In this document: positions 1 through 9,138 of the stretch, piece by piece
Numbering within the stretch: the first letter of the stretch is position 1
Layout of the letters: every line of letters starts with the position of its first letter
Origin: CAYGAG01 sp964347765
Lineage (GTDB): Archaea > Thermoproteota > Bathyarchaeia > Bathyarchaeales > Bathycorpusculaceae
Direction of reading: 5' to 3'
DNA: 64,000 bases
Assembly: GCA_964347765.1 (NCBI GenBank)
Contig: CAYGAG010000004.1
Coordinates: 1 to 64,000 of the forward strand
Notes under the pieces: model-generated
What the model was told of the DNA's origin: nothing
Database searches by the model: none
Seen by the model: only the letters and a program-made list of their open reading frames with translations
Program-made: the position numbers and the translations under genes

Positions 1-1
1 G

Positions 2-105
2 TGGCGGGCCCGCCGGGAATTGAACCCGGGACCCCCGGGTTTCTGCGCAGCGACAAGCTATTTGCTTAAAAGCCCGGTGCTCTGTCCTTGCTGAGCTACG
101 GGCCC
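2..105 (-). tRNA. tRNA-Lys (TTT) with a 26-nt intron
   Basis: Read on the minus strand, the seven-pair acceptor stem (105-99 with 12-6) is perfect. The T arm has a five-pair stem, the loop is TTCAATT, the discriminator is G and the CCA end is encoded (4-2). The anticodon stem CCGGG/CCCGG encloses loop bases C-T-TTT-A, giving a UUU anticodon for lysine. A 26-nt insert at 66-41 lies between positions 37 and 38, the usual archaeal intron site cut by the bulge-helix-bulge endonuclease. The D arm carries the conserved GG pair. Confidence 0.95.
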
Positions 106-426
106 CGGTTGTCTTCGATGCTTTAGAAGTCTAGAGGAGACGCATTTTAGTATTTCGATTACCTGGTCTTACGAACCCAACTGTACAAGGGCTGGATCGG
201 AATTCAGAGTGATAGAAGACAAGCGTAAATACAGGAAGAACTCGAACTTCTGTTTTCCGATGCTGACGCCATTTCATTTTTCGGCGCTATGGAGCGTGTG
301 TTGAGTGCCTGATTTTTAAAGCTTGATTTTCCCACTAAAGGGCGAAAGCTTCCATTCTAAATAACTAGCGATATATCTGCATGTCAACAAATGTTATTTC
401 CCAAGATTAAGGATAGAACCTGAACA
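106..426. other. Intergenic stretch with one likely promoter
   Basis: No coding region was found on either strand. A TATA-like GATATATC at about 370-377 lies some 55 bases before the start of the following coiled-coil gene and is its best promoter candidate. Confidence 0.4.
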
Positions 427-1170
427 GTGTTCGAAATGATCTCATGGAAGCACTCTTTTGAGGGTTTAAACGAAGAATATGAAATTACAATGAAAAAGAA
501 GCAAGCTCTAGACAATTTGCTGAACTCTGGCAAGATCTCAGAGTCTACTTACGACTTGTTCAATCAGAAGATGGCTGAGGCGGTTGCAGATATTCAATCT
601 AGACAAACAGCGTTGTTGGAAAAGATGAATTCCAAGGCAGAGCAGCTTGAGCAACATGTTAGAACGCTGGAAATGCTCCTTGCAAACTTCGAAATTCGTC
701 ACGTAGCAGGTGAAATAGATCAAGAGGTTTATGAACGCGAGATCAACCTTTTCTCAGCCGGACTTGAAAACGCAAAGCAAGAATTGGACACTGTCAAGGA
801 TGCCATGAGTCAACTCTCAAACAATCTACCAGTTACTGCAATCGATATAGACACTCAGCCGGATACAGAGCTACAGACCACAGAAGAAGTCGAGACTACC
901 CAAACAGAATTGGAAAATGACGAAGAAGAAGCACCACAAGTGATCGAAATCGACAAGGATACTGAAGAGGTAGACAATCTACCAGAGCCTCCAACTGGCT
1001 CTACAGAAGAAGAACTTGACTCAGACGATTCTCAGGAATCAGCAGAGAATGCGTGGGACAATCCTCAGCAGACCTGGACCAACACCGAAGAGACCTATGA
1101 AACAGCTGAAAGTATGGAAGAGACGCCGCCACCGGAAGAATCATCGGAAGAATACGAGAGCACAGAATAA
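427..1170 (+). CDS. CdvA-like coiled-coil protein lacking the PRC domain
   Basis: This 247-residue protein starts at GTG; an ATG nine bases later is equally possible. Residues about 20-135 form a continuous charged coiled coil. The rest is a very acidic, disordered tail rich in Glu, Thr and Ser. The coil aligns by eye with the CdvA of this same window (29171-29932): both have a K..QAL..LL...KIS...Y pattern near the start, an LE...GxID.E.Y pattern in the middle, and an LPEPP motif in the tail. It lacks the N-terminal PRC-barrel of that protein. CdvA proteins polymerise at the membrane and recruit ESCRT-III, so this is probably a division-associated paralogue, far from the cdv operon. That role is inference; a plain structural coiled coil is the alternative. 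Confidence 0.6.
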   Translation: MFEMISWKHSFEGLNEEYEITMKKKQALDNLLNSGKISESTYDLFNQKMAEAVADIQSRQTALLEKMNSKAEQLEQHVRTLEMLLANFEIRHVAGEIDQEVYEREINLFSAGLENAKQELDTVKDAMSQLSNNLPVTAIDIDTQPDTELQTTEEVETTQTELENDEEEAPQVIEIDKDTEEVDNLPEPPTGSTEEELDSDDSQESAENAWDNPQQTWTNTEETYETAESMEETPPPEESSEEYESTE

Positions 1171-1249
1171 CCCCTCCTTCTTTTTTCCCCTTCTTTTTCA
1201 ACAGGATTTATATCGCCTTTTTCTCAAACACTGTTTCGAGGCTTTGCTT

Positions 1250-2323
1250 ATGTATAAAAAAGCTGTAGTCGCTTTTCATGAAGATTATGCCCACTATGAT
1301 CTGGGTGAAGGCCATCCGTTTAGGGGCGATAGGTTCGGAAATGCAAGGAACTTTCTTGAAGAACAGGGCTTGCTGAAAATCCCTAGCATAACCCTTGTGA
1401 AGCCGAAGCCAGCATCAGAAGAAGATCTACTTAGAGTTCACAAAAGCAGCTATGTAAACCTGATCTTTCAACTGGCTGAGAATAGCAGACCATACGACAT
1501 AGAGACACCGGTCTCTCCAGAAATCCTGAAAGCCACGTTGCTGATAGTTGGCGGAGCACTTATGTGCGGTGACTCAGTCTGCAGAAAGGAAGCAAAACGC
1601 GGAATCTCTCTTGGTGGGGGGTACCATCACGCTGGAAGATCTTATGGAGGCGGATTCTGTCTATTCAATGATGTAGCTATTGTCATTGAATATCTTAGAG
1701 ACAAGTATGATCTAGAACGGTTTCTAATACTAGACTATGATGTCCATTTTGGCAATGGAACTAGCGACATCTACTACCAAGATCCAAATGTATTGTATAT
1801 TTCCATTCATCAAGATCCTTACACGATCTATCCAGGAACTGGTTTTGCCTCCCAGATTGGGGAAGGTGAAGGGAAAGGCTTCAATGTCAATGTGCCTCTT
1901 CCACCTGGCACCGGCGACGCCACGTACCTCTTCGCCTTCGATGAGGTCTTTGCCCCTTTGTCAGAAGAGTTCAAGCCGGACCTAATAGTGGCAAATGGAG
2001 GAAGCGATCCGCATTTTGCAGATATACTCGGAGATCTGAGGTTAACTGTGAACGGTTTCTTCAATCTCTCCAGTAGAATAAGAAAAGCTGCTGATGAGAC
2101 GTGCGATGGACGAATGATACTGATGCTTGGAAGTGGGTACAATCCAGAAGTCCTACCGCTCTGCTGGTACGCCCTAGCCGCAGGGGTCGTTGGCATGAAA
2201 GACATCGACATCAAAGACCTGTATACTCCGCCGGGAGAGTCGTCCAACTGTCGCGGAAAAGTCATAAAAACAATTGAAGATCTGAAGAATCTACTCAGGA
2301 AGCATTGGAGATGCTTCCGTTAG
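1250..2323 (+). CDS. Histone deacetylase family protein (AcuC/acetylpolyamine hydrolase type)
   Basis: The protein has 357 residues, close to the usual size of the arginase/deacetylase fold. GGGYHHAG near residue 123 supplies the paired catalytic histidines. DYDVHFGNG near residue 163 holds the Asp and His zinc ligands, and GSDPHFAD near residue 253 the second Asp. GSGY near the C-terminus carries the transition-state tyrosine. It should remove acetyl groups from lysine side chains or small amines in the cytosol; the substrate cannot be told. The ATG was chosen because homology begins there and a TATA-like TTTATATC lies about 40 bases upstream, fitting a nearly leaderless mRNA. The reading frame is open further upstream, but that part overlaps the preceding gene and looks unrelated. 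Confidence 0.88.
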   Translation: MYKKAVVAFHEDYAHYDLGEGHPFRGDRFGNARNFLEEQGLLKIPSITLVKPKPASEEDLLRVHKSSYVNLIFQLAENSRPYDIETPVSPEILKATLLIVGGALMCGDSVCRKEAKRGISLGGGYHHAGRSYGGGFCLFNDVAIVIEYLRDKYDLERFLILDYDVHFGNGTSDIYYQDPNVLYISIHQDPYTIYPGTGFASQIGEGEGKGFNVNVPLPPGTGDATYLFAFDEVFAPLSEEFKPDLIVANGGSDPHFADILGDLRLTVNGFFNLSSRIRKAADETCDGRMILMLGSGYNPEVLPLCWYALAAGVVGMKDIDIKDLYTPPGESSNCRGKVIKTIEDLKNLLRKHWRCFR

Positions 2324-2864
2324 AAATCAAATCTGTTTCATGAGCGTTTACAGCCTATAGGCACGACGCGCATCATATGATCAAAAGTGCTGCTTCAACT
2401 GTGGCGGCCTACACAATGCCTTCTCAGTGCGTCAGCCATCAAGATTTTCAAGGTTCTGGGCTGAAGGTAGCATAAGTATGCGCAGTTTTGCACCCTCAAG
2501 CCTGACCTAAGGCTCAACAATAAGGCGTGATAGACCAAGAAATGAGATCTAAAACAAGCTTGGATGAATGGAAGCTAGAACATGGGGAGAAAGGAGATGA
2601 TAGAATATAATGTTTCTAGCTTCCATTCATTCTTCTCTGCTTGTTTTCTACACAACAATCATTGATTTAATCCAGTTCTATCTTAAAAATGTTTTGTTTT
2701 CGCTCACTTCGACTATCCCGATCTTGAAAAAAAGAAAGCATCAGCTGGAGATAACTAGTTTCAGTAAAGCAGAGCTTTTGGAAGGAAATAACGGCTAGTT
2801 CTGATGCCTCATTCTCTGCCAGTAGAATGGATTATCCAGGGATCTGCTCTCAGCTTTTGTGAAT
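2324..2864. other. Gene-free stretch with a long inverted repeat
   Basis: No convincing coding region is seen on either strand. The only structured element is the imperfect palindrome at 2551-2647, listed separately. A relic of a small mobile element is possible. Confidence 0.4.
2551..2647. repeat. Long inverted repeat (hairpin or MITE-like relic)
   Basis: The arms 2551-2580 and 2614-2647 are near-complementary. The inner 17 bases (2564-2580 with 2614-2630) pair perfectly, and an outer AAAACAAGC pairs with GCTTGTTTT. The loop is about 33 bases. It stands alone in a gene-free region, so it could be a transcript-end hairpin or the remnant of a non-autonomous element. No transposase is near. 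Confidence 0.6.
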
Positions 2865-4001
2865 CTACTGACCGGCTATTCTTCTAAGTCCATCGAGTTT
2901 CTCTTTTTGGTCGTATGTCCACTTGTTCTTCTTGAAATATTCATAAGAGATGGTTTGACGGTTGAAAGAAGCAACATCCAAGATTACATAAAGAAAATCT
3001 TTAATCACTTTTTTTTGTGTCAACATGTTTATCGATTCGATGAGCTTTGAAAATTCGGTCTTTGGAACATATGTATGCACTACCAGCGAGTGTCGGTTGA
3101 TGACTTTTCCATAGGTGAAGACGAATGGTTTGCTGCTCAGAGTTGCAGAGAATTTCGCCAGTTTTTTCTCGTTGTCAAATTCAATGATGAAGCTGCACAT
3201 GTTGGAGGTAGGAAGAGGATAAGGAAGAGTCGCCACTTCAAAGTCGGTCAAAAGGTTTCTCCGTAAAACATGTTCGTTGTATCGATATCTGATAGCCTGG
3301 GGCGTCAGTTCTGTTAGCTTAGCCAACTCTGTGAACTTGATGGTTCCATCTTTCTCAAATTCCTTCAAGATCAAAATATCTATCTTGTCAACTTGAATAG
3401 TGTATCGCTTTGAATCCTTGAGTATTTCTGGAAGTTCTTCGGGTGCGTTCTGAATCTCGTCAATCCAGCGTTCCCAATGAAAAATCCATGATCTGTCTTT
3501 AAAGTTGAACCAGTTAAAGTTAGGGGGGACCTCCACGAAACTAGTCGTGGGATGGAAAATGTAACTAGAAAATGCTTTCAGTCTCGCGGCTTGCTCTAGA
3601 TATTCCTCGAGTTCTTTTCTGTACTCTTCTGGAAAAGCGACGAGGGCATAGTATCCGTCGTATTTCCCGTAACATCGAGTCACATAAGTCCAGTATTCAA
3701 GGTTATTGATGGCTTTCTGCGTTTTGCTCATCTGTCCTGGAAGAGATTCTGCGATAAGAAGGCCTCTTATCAGTCCTAGTTTACGGTAGTTCAAGTTAGC
3801 CCTCACCTGGAGGAGGCCCTCCTCCACCAGTCTCTTCATACGGTATGCTACGGTTGTGGATGGTAATCCTATTGATTGAGCTAGAGCGTAAACATTCCTG
3901 GGACCATGTTTGCCAAGGCCTTCCAATATCCTTGCATTAGTCGAATCAAGAGTCTTCAGATATTGAATCATCCACTCATAGTCTTCAAGCTTACTCATCA
4001 A
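2865..4001 (-). CDS. Tandem Lrp/AsnC-like winged-helix regulator
   Basis: This 378-residue protein has two similar halves. Each begins with a helix-turn-helix of Lrp type: residues about 15-65 (LDSTNARILEGL onward) and about 208-260 (VDKIDILILKEF onward). Each is followed by a mixed alpha/beta region that could be a ligand or dimer domain. Fused double Lrp-like regulators are common in uncultured TACK archaea. It should bind DNA as an internally duplicated unit. Effector and targets are unknown. It is transcribed away from the aminotransferase gene, with a small putative secreted protein between. Confidence 0.7.
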   Translation of the reverse strand: MMSKLEDYEWMIQYLKTLDSTNARILEGLGKHGPRNVYALAQSIGLPSTTVAYRMKRLVEEGLLQVRANLNYRKLGLIRGLLIAESLPGQMSKTQKAINNLEYWTYVTRCYGKYDGYYALVAFPEEYRKELEEYLEQAARLKAFSSYIFHPTTSFVEVPPNFNWFNFKDRSWIFHWERWIDEIQNAPEELPEILKDSKRYTIQVDKIDILILKEFEKDGTIKFTELAKLTELTPQAIRYRYNEHVLRRNLLTDFEVATLPYPLPTSNMCSFIIEFDNEKKLAKFSATLSSKPFVFTYGKVINRHSLVVHTYVPKTEFSKLIESINMLTQKKVIKDFLYVILDVASFNRQTISYEYFKKNKWTYDQKEKLDGLRRIAGQ

Positions 4002-4057
4002 ATGACACCTTCGCAGTATGTTCAGGCTGGTGATCGTTTACTTCCATTCAGATAACT

Positions 4058-4110
4058 GTCAATGGGGTTTCGGATCGTCAATGGGGTTTCGGATCGTCAA
4101 TGGGGTCTCC
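4058..4110. repeat. 19-bp tandem repeat, about 2.8 copies
   Basis: The unit GTCAATGGGGTTTCGGATC occurs at 4058-4076 and 4077-4095, with a partial third copy at 4096-4110. It covers the stop codon and last codons of the small minus-strand gene next to it. Since 19 is not a multiple of three, a change in copy number would alter that C-terminus. Confidence 0.85.
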
Positions 4111-4374
4111 CATGATGCTCCAATGTGAATTGCCCGAATATTCTCCTTTGCGAATTGATCCACCTGCAGTTCTAGATGTGGAGTTCATGGCCTGGGAAGG
4201 TTGCGATGCGTGAACAGACAATATCATCTGACTGAAGCAAGAGACACCTAGGAGGATTACTAGAGAAATCAGCAGCAGAGAGATATATTTCACGGTCAAT
4301 TGTGTTGACTCCGTTAAATTAATAGTGAGACCATTATTTTTGCTTTTCGCAGAAAAAGCCATGAGACTTTGCAT
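4078..4374 (-). CDS. Small putative membrane-anchored or secreted protein
   Basis: This 98-residue reading frame has one strongly hydrophobic segment (about residues 29-50, VKYISLLLISLVILLGV) after a charged start. That is the layout of a signal anchor or signal peptide, followed by a polar Ser/Thr-rich tail. The last residues are written by a 19-bp tandem repeat, so the C-terminus may vary between strains. No family was recognised. Coding status rests on the signal-like segment and the lack of any competing gene. Confidence 0.4.
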   Translation of the reverse strand: MQSLMAFSAKSKNNGLTINLTESTQLTVKYISLLLISLVILLGVSCFSQMILSVHASQPSQAMNSTSRTAGGSIRKGEYSGNSHWSIMGDPIDDPKPH

Positions 4375-4462
4375 AAAACATAGTCAGCGACTTCTTAGAC
4401 CTCGAGATTTTAATAGCCAACCATACAAGTCTAGGTTGCTGACGAAGCCAGGAAGTTAGCTG

Positions 4463-5593
4463 ATGAAAGAGATGACCCAAATTCGAAAGCAATTTCCAAT
4501 AACTGAGAACAAGGTCTTCCTAAATCATGCTGCACAGTCTCCGCTTCCAAAGTGCGTAGCCGATGCCCTTCGCAGATATATTGACGACTTCTCTAAATTC
4601 GGAACTACTTCGATCGAGTCGGATGATAGTGGAAAATCCTTCTTTGGAGAACTTATCGGAGCAAACCCGGAAGAAGTTGCTCTCATTGAGAACACCTCGA
4701 TTGGATTGAACATAATTGCCAATGCATTGCAGTATCCGTCAAGGTCGAAAGTGGTCACTACAGATCTAGAGTATCCCTCCGTAGTCTATCCTTGGCTACG
4801 CATAAGACCGAGACTGAAGGTTCATTACGTTGGACACTCAGATGGAAGAATCTTGCTCGAAGATATGGAGAAGGCTGTTGATGATGACACTGTGGCTGTA
4901 GCCATAAGCCATGTTGAATACGTAAATGGTTTCCGTCATGATTTGAGGGCTTTGAGCGAGATAGCACATGAACATGGAGCTTACCTCATCGTCGACGCAA
5001 TTCAGTCGGTTGGCGCATTGAAGATGGACGTGAAAAAGGATGACGTGGATTTTCTAGCATCCTCATGCTACAAATGGCTGCTAAGCCCACCGGGCGCTGG
5101 CTACCTTTACGTTAGAGGAGATCTCGTTGAGGATCTTGAACCCCCCTTTGTCGGGTGGGCAAGCGTAGAACAAGAGATCTTTGAGACCATAGATTTTTGG
5201 GATATCTGGAGTCTGAAGCTTTCTAAGACTGCAAGTCGATTTGAGATCGGCTCCCCAAGCTTCATTAGTATAGTCGGAGCCAAAGAAGCCATGAAGATGT
5301 TGCTCACCTACGGGATCGAAAATGTGGAGATGGAAATCCTCAAGGTAACTGATCATCTGATCGAAGCTGTCAAGGATTCGGAATTCGAACTTCAGACCCC
5401 TGAAGACCCTAGATGTCGGTCTGGAATAGTCAATTTCAAGATACACAAACCAGAAGAAGTCGTTGAGAAGTTGAGCGGCAAAGCGATCATCGTCTCTGCT
5501 AGATCCCATGGAATAAGGGTTTCACCTCACTTCTACAACACAGAAGAGGAGATCGACAATTTGATAGATGAAATCAACGCTATCTTGTCATAG
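4463..5593 (+). CDS. Class V aminotransferase (cysteine desulfurase / isopenicillin-N epimerase-like)
   Basis: This 376-residue, fold-type I PLP enzyme carries FLNHAAQSPLP near the start, IVDAIQSVGAL with the PLP-ring aspartate near residue 175, and SSCYKWLLSPPGAG around residue 200, where the lysine forms the Schiff base. The SGIVNFKI segment near the C-terminus is typical of the SufS/CsdA-related branch. No clear catalytic cysteine loop of a true desulfurase was identified, so an aminotransferase or lyase role is as likely as sulfur transfer. It has its own promoter region and no operon partner on the same strand. Confidence 0.8.
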   Translation: MKEMTQIRKQFPITENKVFLNHAAQSPLPKCVADALRRYIDDFSKFGTTSIESDDSGKSFFGELIGANPEEVALIENTSIGLNIIANALQYPSRSKVVTTDLEYPSVVYPWLRIRPRLKVHYVGHSDGRILLEDMEKAVDDDTVAVAISHVEYVNGFRHDLRALSEIAHEHGAYLIVDAIQSVGALKMDVKKDDVDFLASSCYKWLLSPPGAGYLYVRGDLVEDLEPPFVGWASVEQEIFETIDFWDIWSLKLSKTASRFEIGSPSFISIVGAKEAMKMLLTYGIENVEMEILKVTDHLIEAVKDSEFELQTPEDPRCRSGIVNFKIHKPEEVVEKLSGKAIIVSARSHGIRVSPHFYNTEEEIDNLIDEINAILS

Positions 5594-5738
5594 TGCACGC
5601 GCCACTGAGATCGGCCAGAACTCGAGACCTAGTGTAACTAAGAAGAATACGGATCATGTCCGCTCACGCAGTTGCAACGCTAGCTACGTTATCACACTGT
5701 ACCGAATTTCTTCGTGAGTAGGAAGGGATTTGTTTAAG

Positions 5739-6485
5739 TCAAGGGTTATGATGTTTTGCTAGGGCGCTCTTCAACAGGCTGATCGCAGACCATGCTGCAA
5801 GGGCACTGGTCTTCGGGTTTTCTGGGTGAGGATCATTGGCAAATCTCATTTCGATGTCGCCTTGCTTCCAGCTGATTCTGATTTGATGAATGTTTCTGTC
5901 CACTTTGGGATCAGAGATCAGCTTGACCTTGACTTTTCTTTTTTTGGAGGCTAAAGCTAGTGTTGCCGCGACATTCATTTCGGTTGGGAAGAGCTTGACC
6001 GCTTCTTCAGCGATGCCTTCATAGACTACCTTTTCATCGTCGTCATCTCTGTTAAGAGCTGCCGGATTCTTGCGAGTTGTCAAGGCAACTTCGTCTATCC
6101 CCGCTATGGTAGCGCTGGAAATTGCGTCTAGGCCGCCGATGGCTCCTGAGGGAATCAGGATTTTATCGCTTTCTGTACTCAAACCCAGAAGTGCACCTAC
6201 ACTTAATACTATGAATTTGATGCCTTTAGTCACGATTCTGTCTATGTATTCCTTTACAGCTTCTTGTGATGCTGCTTCAACTATGACTAAAGGTTTGAGG
6301 CTGATCATCTCTTCGAGGCCGTCTACTAGCATCACCGAAGTGTGCATGGATCTCTTCAGTTCTTCTGCCTTATGCTTTTTGTGATCGAATAAAATCAACC
6401 TATCGCAGTCTATTATTCCATTATCAACTGCTTGGGCAATTATAGTGCCGATTGCCCCGCAACCTATAATGCCAACTGTTCTCAC
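5739..6485 (-). CDS. nadX: L-aspartate dehydrogenase
   Basis: This 248-residue protein begins with a Rossmann fingerprint (GIIGCGAIG, residues 5-13). It ends with the signature NDPHPENPKTSALAAWSAI, which contains the conserved histidine and Asn-Pro-Lys-Thr-Ser stretch of NadX enzymes. The reaction is NAD(P)-dependent oxidation of aspartate to iminoaspartate, the first step of NAD synthesis when NadB is absent. It follows valS by 15 bases on the same strand, so the two are probably co-transcribed. nadA and nadC are not in the window. Confidence 0.88.
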   Translation of the reverse strand: MRTVGIIGCGAIGTIIAQAVDNGIIDCDRLILFDHKKHKAEELKRSMHTSVMLVDGLEEMISLKPLVIVEAASQEAVKEYIDRIVTKGIKFIVLSVGALLGLSTESDKILIPSGAIGGLDAISSATIAGIDEVALTTRKNPAALNRDDDDEKVVYEGIAEEAVKLFPTEMNVAATLALASKKRKVKVKLISDPKVDRNIHQIRISWKQGDIEMRFANDPHPENPKTSALAAWSAISLLKSALAKHHNP

Positions 6486-6500
6486 TTCTGTCTCTTCCGC

Positions 6501-8966
6501 CTAATACTCTGCGACAAAGCAAATGTCGTTGTATGGTTTTACCTCTGTACCGTCACCTTGTCTCGGCACAATTTCTATCTCATCCACCTTGCAGGTGCCT
6601 GATATGTCTTCTTTTCCCTTAATGATTGTTTCTGCTTTGCCTTTTCCTCCAGAGTAGATCGTCAATTTGCTGATCTGAGTGTTTAACGGCAGACGTTTCT
6701 CAGCCTTCTCCCTTCTGATCTCGGAGATTACTGCCATTATAAGGTCCCCCTGCTGTTCAATCTCGCCAATCAAACGGCTCTTGTCTACAGTCGGCCAAGA
6801 GGATAGATGTATGCTTTCGAAACCCTTATCTTCAGCGTACATTGCCTGGTAGATTTCTTCAGTTATGTGGGGCGAGATGGGTGCAAGCAGTTGCAGTACC
6901 CTGTATAAGACTGTGTAAAGCGTCTGTTGAGCGGCTTTTTTCTTCTCTTCTCCGTACAGTTGCGGATTATAGAGTCTATCTTTCACGGCTTCTATGTAAC
7001 CGTCGCACAAGATGTGCCATGTGAAGTTACGGATCTCCTCCATCGCAATGTTGAACTGACATTCGTCCAGTGCTTCTGTCACTGTCTGGGTCAGTCTTTC
7101 GGTTTTGCTCAAAATCCATTCGTCTAGAATCTGATGAGCATGGTCTGTGTTATCTCCAGAGGTGTAGTCTTTCAATCTTGCGTTGACAAAACGTGAGGCG
7201 TTCCACAATTTTATCAGGAATCTCCAGCCGTACTCTACGTCTGGCCAGCGGAACGGTATGTCCGAGCCTGTTGCCCCTCCTGCTGCAGCCCACTGTCTGG
7301 AAGCGTCAGCCCCATACTTCTCAAGAACCTCCGGAGTTGTTACGTAGTTTTTTAGAGACTTGCTCATCTTCCTTCCGTCTGTTCCTAATACCATTCCGTT
7401 GATCAGACAGCTCTTGTACGGTTTTTCGTCAAACAATGCGAGATGTCTGACCATGAGATAGTATGCCCATGTACGTATGATGTCGATGCCTGAAGGATGA
7501 AGATCAGCTGGGAAGAGTCTTCTCCAGTCCTCATGTTCAGGCCAGCCAGCGTGCACAGCACAAGTAATCGAGGAGTCCATCCAGGTGTCAAGAACATCCG
7601 GTTCCGGGATGAACTGCGTGCTTCCACATTTCGCGCATTTCTCAATCTTCGGTCTCTCGAGTTTAGGGTCTACCGGGATCCAGCTCTCTTCAGCAAGAAT
7701 CACCTCTCCGCATCGGTTACAGTACCATATAGGAATTGGTGTACCAAAGACTCTCTGGCGGCTTATTACCCAGTCCCAATCTAGAGAAGAAGCCCAGTCT
7801 ATTAGGCGTTTCTTCATGTATTCAGGATACCAGTCTACTCTGTCCGCGTTTCTATTAACCTCATCAGTCAATGCACGCGTTCTCATGAACCATTGTTTCC
7901 GTTGAAGTATCTCTACAGGAGTATCACATCTATCGCATACGCCGATTTCTTGTTGAAGTTTTTCCGTTTTTTCCAGCAAATCTAGAGCCTCAAGATCGTT
8001 CAAGACGGCTTTTTTTGCTTCATCTGTGGACATAGCAGCATATTTCCCGCCTTTGTCATTGATCTTGCCGTTTTCAGTCAGCCACATGATTACAGGCAAA
8101 CCGTTTCTTAGGACCATCTTCACATCTGCCTTGTCCCCGTAGGTGCATATCATAACAACTCCACTCCCAAAAGATGGATCAACCATTTCATCAGGTATAA
8201 TCTCAACCGTACGGTTGGCGATTGGCACATGTATCTTCTGGCCTACACATTTTTGATATCGATTGTCTACAGGATGCACAGCAACTGCTACACAGGCAGG
8301 TAGAAGCTCAGGACGTGTGGTCGCTATTGAAAGATATTCCTCATCATCTTCCAGTGGGAATCTCACGTAATGCAGGGCACCTTCTCGTTGTTCGTAGTTT
8401 ACTTCTGCATCTGCAATTGCAGTTTCACAACGAGGGCACCAGTTCACTGGATGCGTACCTTGATAGATGAATCCCTTTCTGTAGGACAATATGAAGCTAA
8501 GTTGGGTGAGTTTCCAGTACTCTGGGTCCATTGTTCGATACTCTGTGGCCCAGTCAACGCTGCATCCTAGCCGGATTATGCTGCCCTTCATCATCGCGAT
8601 GTATTTCTCAACGGTTTGCTCGCACCATCTTCGGAATTTTTCTGGCGGAACATCACGTTTTCTGACTTTGTGGGCTCGTTCAACCTCAACCTCTATGCCT
8701 AAACCGTGACAGTCCCAACCTTGAGGAAAGAAGACGTTGTAACCCCTCATTCGTTTGAATCTGGCCACTATATCGAAATAGGTCCAATTCAAAACGTTAC
8801 CCATATGGAACTCTCCAGAAGGGTAAGGTGGAGGAGTGTCAATACTGTAGATGGGACGAGTCCATTCACCTCGATTGAATCGATAGACGGCTGTGTCTTC
8901 CCATCTCTTCTGCCACTTTTCTTCAATGGCAAGAATATCTAGTCTTTTGGCTTTTGGCTGCTTCAT
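6501..8966 (-). CDS. valS: Valyl-tRNA synthetase
   Basis: This 821-residue class Ia synthetase has a HIGH-type motif (SGEFHMGN near residue 52) and GRKMSKS near residue 534. The editing domain carries ATTRPELLPACVAVAV. There are zinc-type CxxC pairs (WCPRC, CDRC, CNRC, CAKC). Assignment to ValS rather than IleS rests on LDTWMDSSIT and on GSDIPFRWPDVEYGWRF after the KMSKS loop, typical of archaeal valine enzymes. It charges tRNA-Val in the cytosol. It leads a two-gene transcript with nadX. The divergent ThiT operon with its riboswitch lies upstream. Confidence 0.95.
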   Translation of the reverse strand: MKQPKAKRLDILAIEEKWQKRWEDTAVYRFNRGEWTRPIYSIDTPPPYPSGEFHMGNVLNWTYFDIVARFKRMRGYNVFFPQGWDCHGLGIEVEVERAHKVRKRDVPPEKFRRWCEQTVEKYIAMMKGSIIRLGCSVDWATEYRTMDPEYWKLTQLSFILSYRKGFIYQGTHPVNWCPRCETAIADAEVNYEQREGALHYVRFPLEDDEEYLSIATTRPELLPACVAVAVHPVDNRYQKCVGQKIHVPIANRTVEIIPDEMVDPSFGSGVVMICTYGDKADVKMVLRNGLPVIMWLTENGKINDKGGKYAAMSTDEAKKAVLNDLEALDLLEKTEKLQQEIGVCDRCDTPVEILQRKQWFMRTRALTDEVNRNADRVDWYPEYMKKRLIDWASSLDWDWVISRQRVFGTPIPIWYCNRCGEVILAEESWIPVDPKLERPKIEKCAKCGSTQFIPEPDVLDTWMDSSITCAVHAGWPEHEDWRRLFPADLHPSGIDIIRTWAYYLMVRHLALFDEKPYKSCLINGMVLGTDGRKMSKSLKNYVTTPEVLEKYGADASRQWAAAGGATGSDIPFRWPDVEYGWRFLIKLWNASRFVNARLKDYTSGDNTDHAHQILDEWILSKTERLTQTVTEALDECQFNIAMEEIRNFTWHILCDGYIEAVKDRLYNPQLYGEEKKKAAQQTLYTVLYRVLQLLAPISPHITEEIYQAMYAEDKGFESIHLSSWPTVDKSRLIGEIEQQGDLIMAVISEIRREKAEKRLPLNTQISKLTIYSGGKGKAETIIKGKEDISGTCKVDEIEIVPRQGDGTEVKPYNDICFVAEY

Positions 8967-9041
8967 CTACAGCGACATCCGAACAAGGTTAGACTTTAGG
9001 AAAGATAAATATACGGATAGATAACAATTACTGCGTCAGTA

Positions 9042-9138
9042 GGTTTGGGGGAGCTGGACTTTGATCCAGCTGAGAGGATGGTGGAAGACCATCGACCCTT
9101 GGAACCTGATCCAGATAATACTGGCGGAGGGAAAAACC
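9042..9138 (+). promoter_or_regulatory. TPP riboswitch (THI element) touching the thiT start codon
   Basis: The conserved parts of the thiamine-pyrophosphate aptamer are present in order: GGGGGAGCTGG, CTGAGAGG, ACCCTTGGAACCTGATC, CAGATAATACTGGCGGAGGGAA. Stem P1 forms between GGTTT (9042-9046) and AAACC (9134-9138). The next base is the G of the GTG start. The Shine-Dalgarno sequence GGAGGG (9126-9131) is part of the conserved 3' strand, seven bases before the start. Ligand binding should therefore hide the ribosome site directly, without a separate expression platform. Confidence 0.96.

Noticed and set aside
1001..1201. Minus-strand open frame over the tail of the CdvA-like gene
   Set aside because: It mirrors the acidic codons of the real gene and has no ribosome site or family.
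1016..1249. N-terminal extension of the deacetylase frame
   Set aside because: It overlaps the upstream coiled-coil gene and the likely promoter, and deacetylase similarity starts at the ATG at 1250.
7193..7905. Plus-strand open frames inside valS
   Set aside because: They lie antisense to a full-length, well-conserved synthetase and show no domain.
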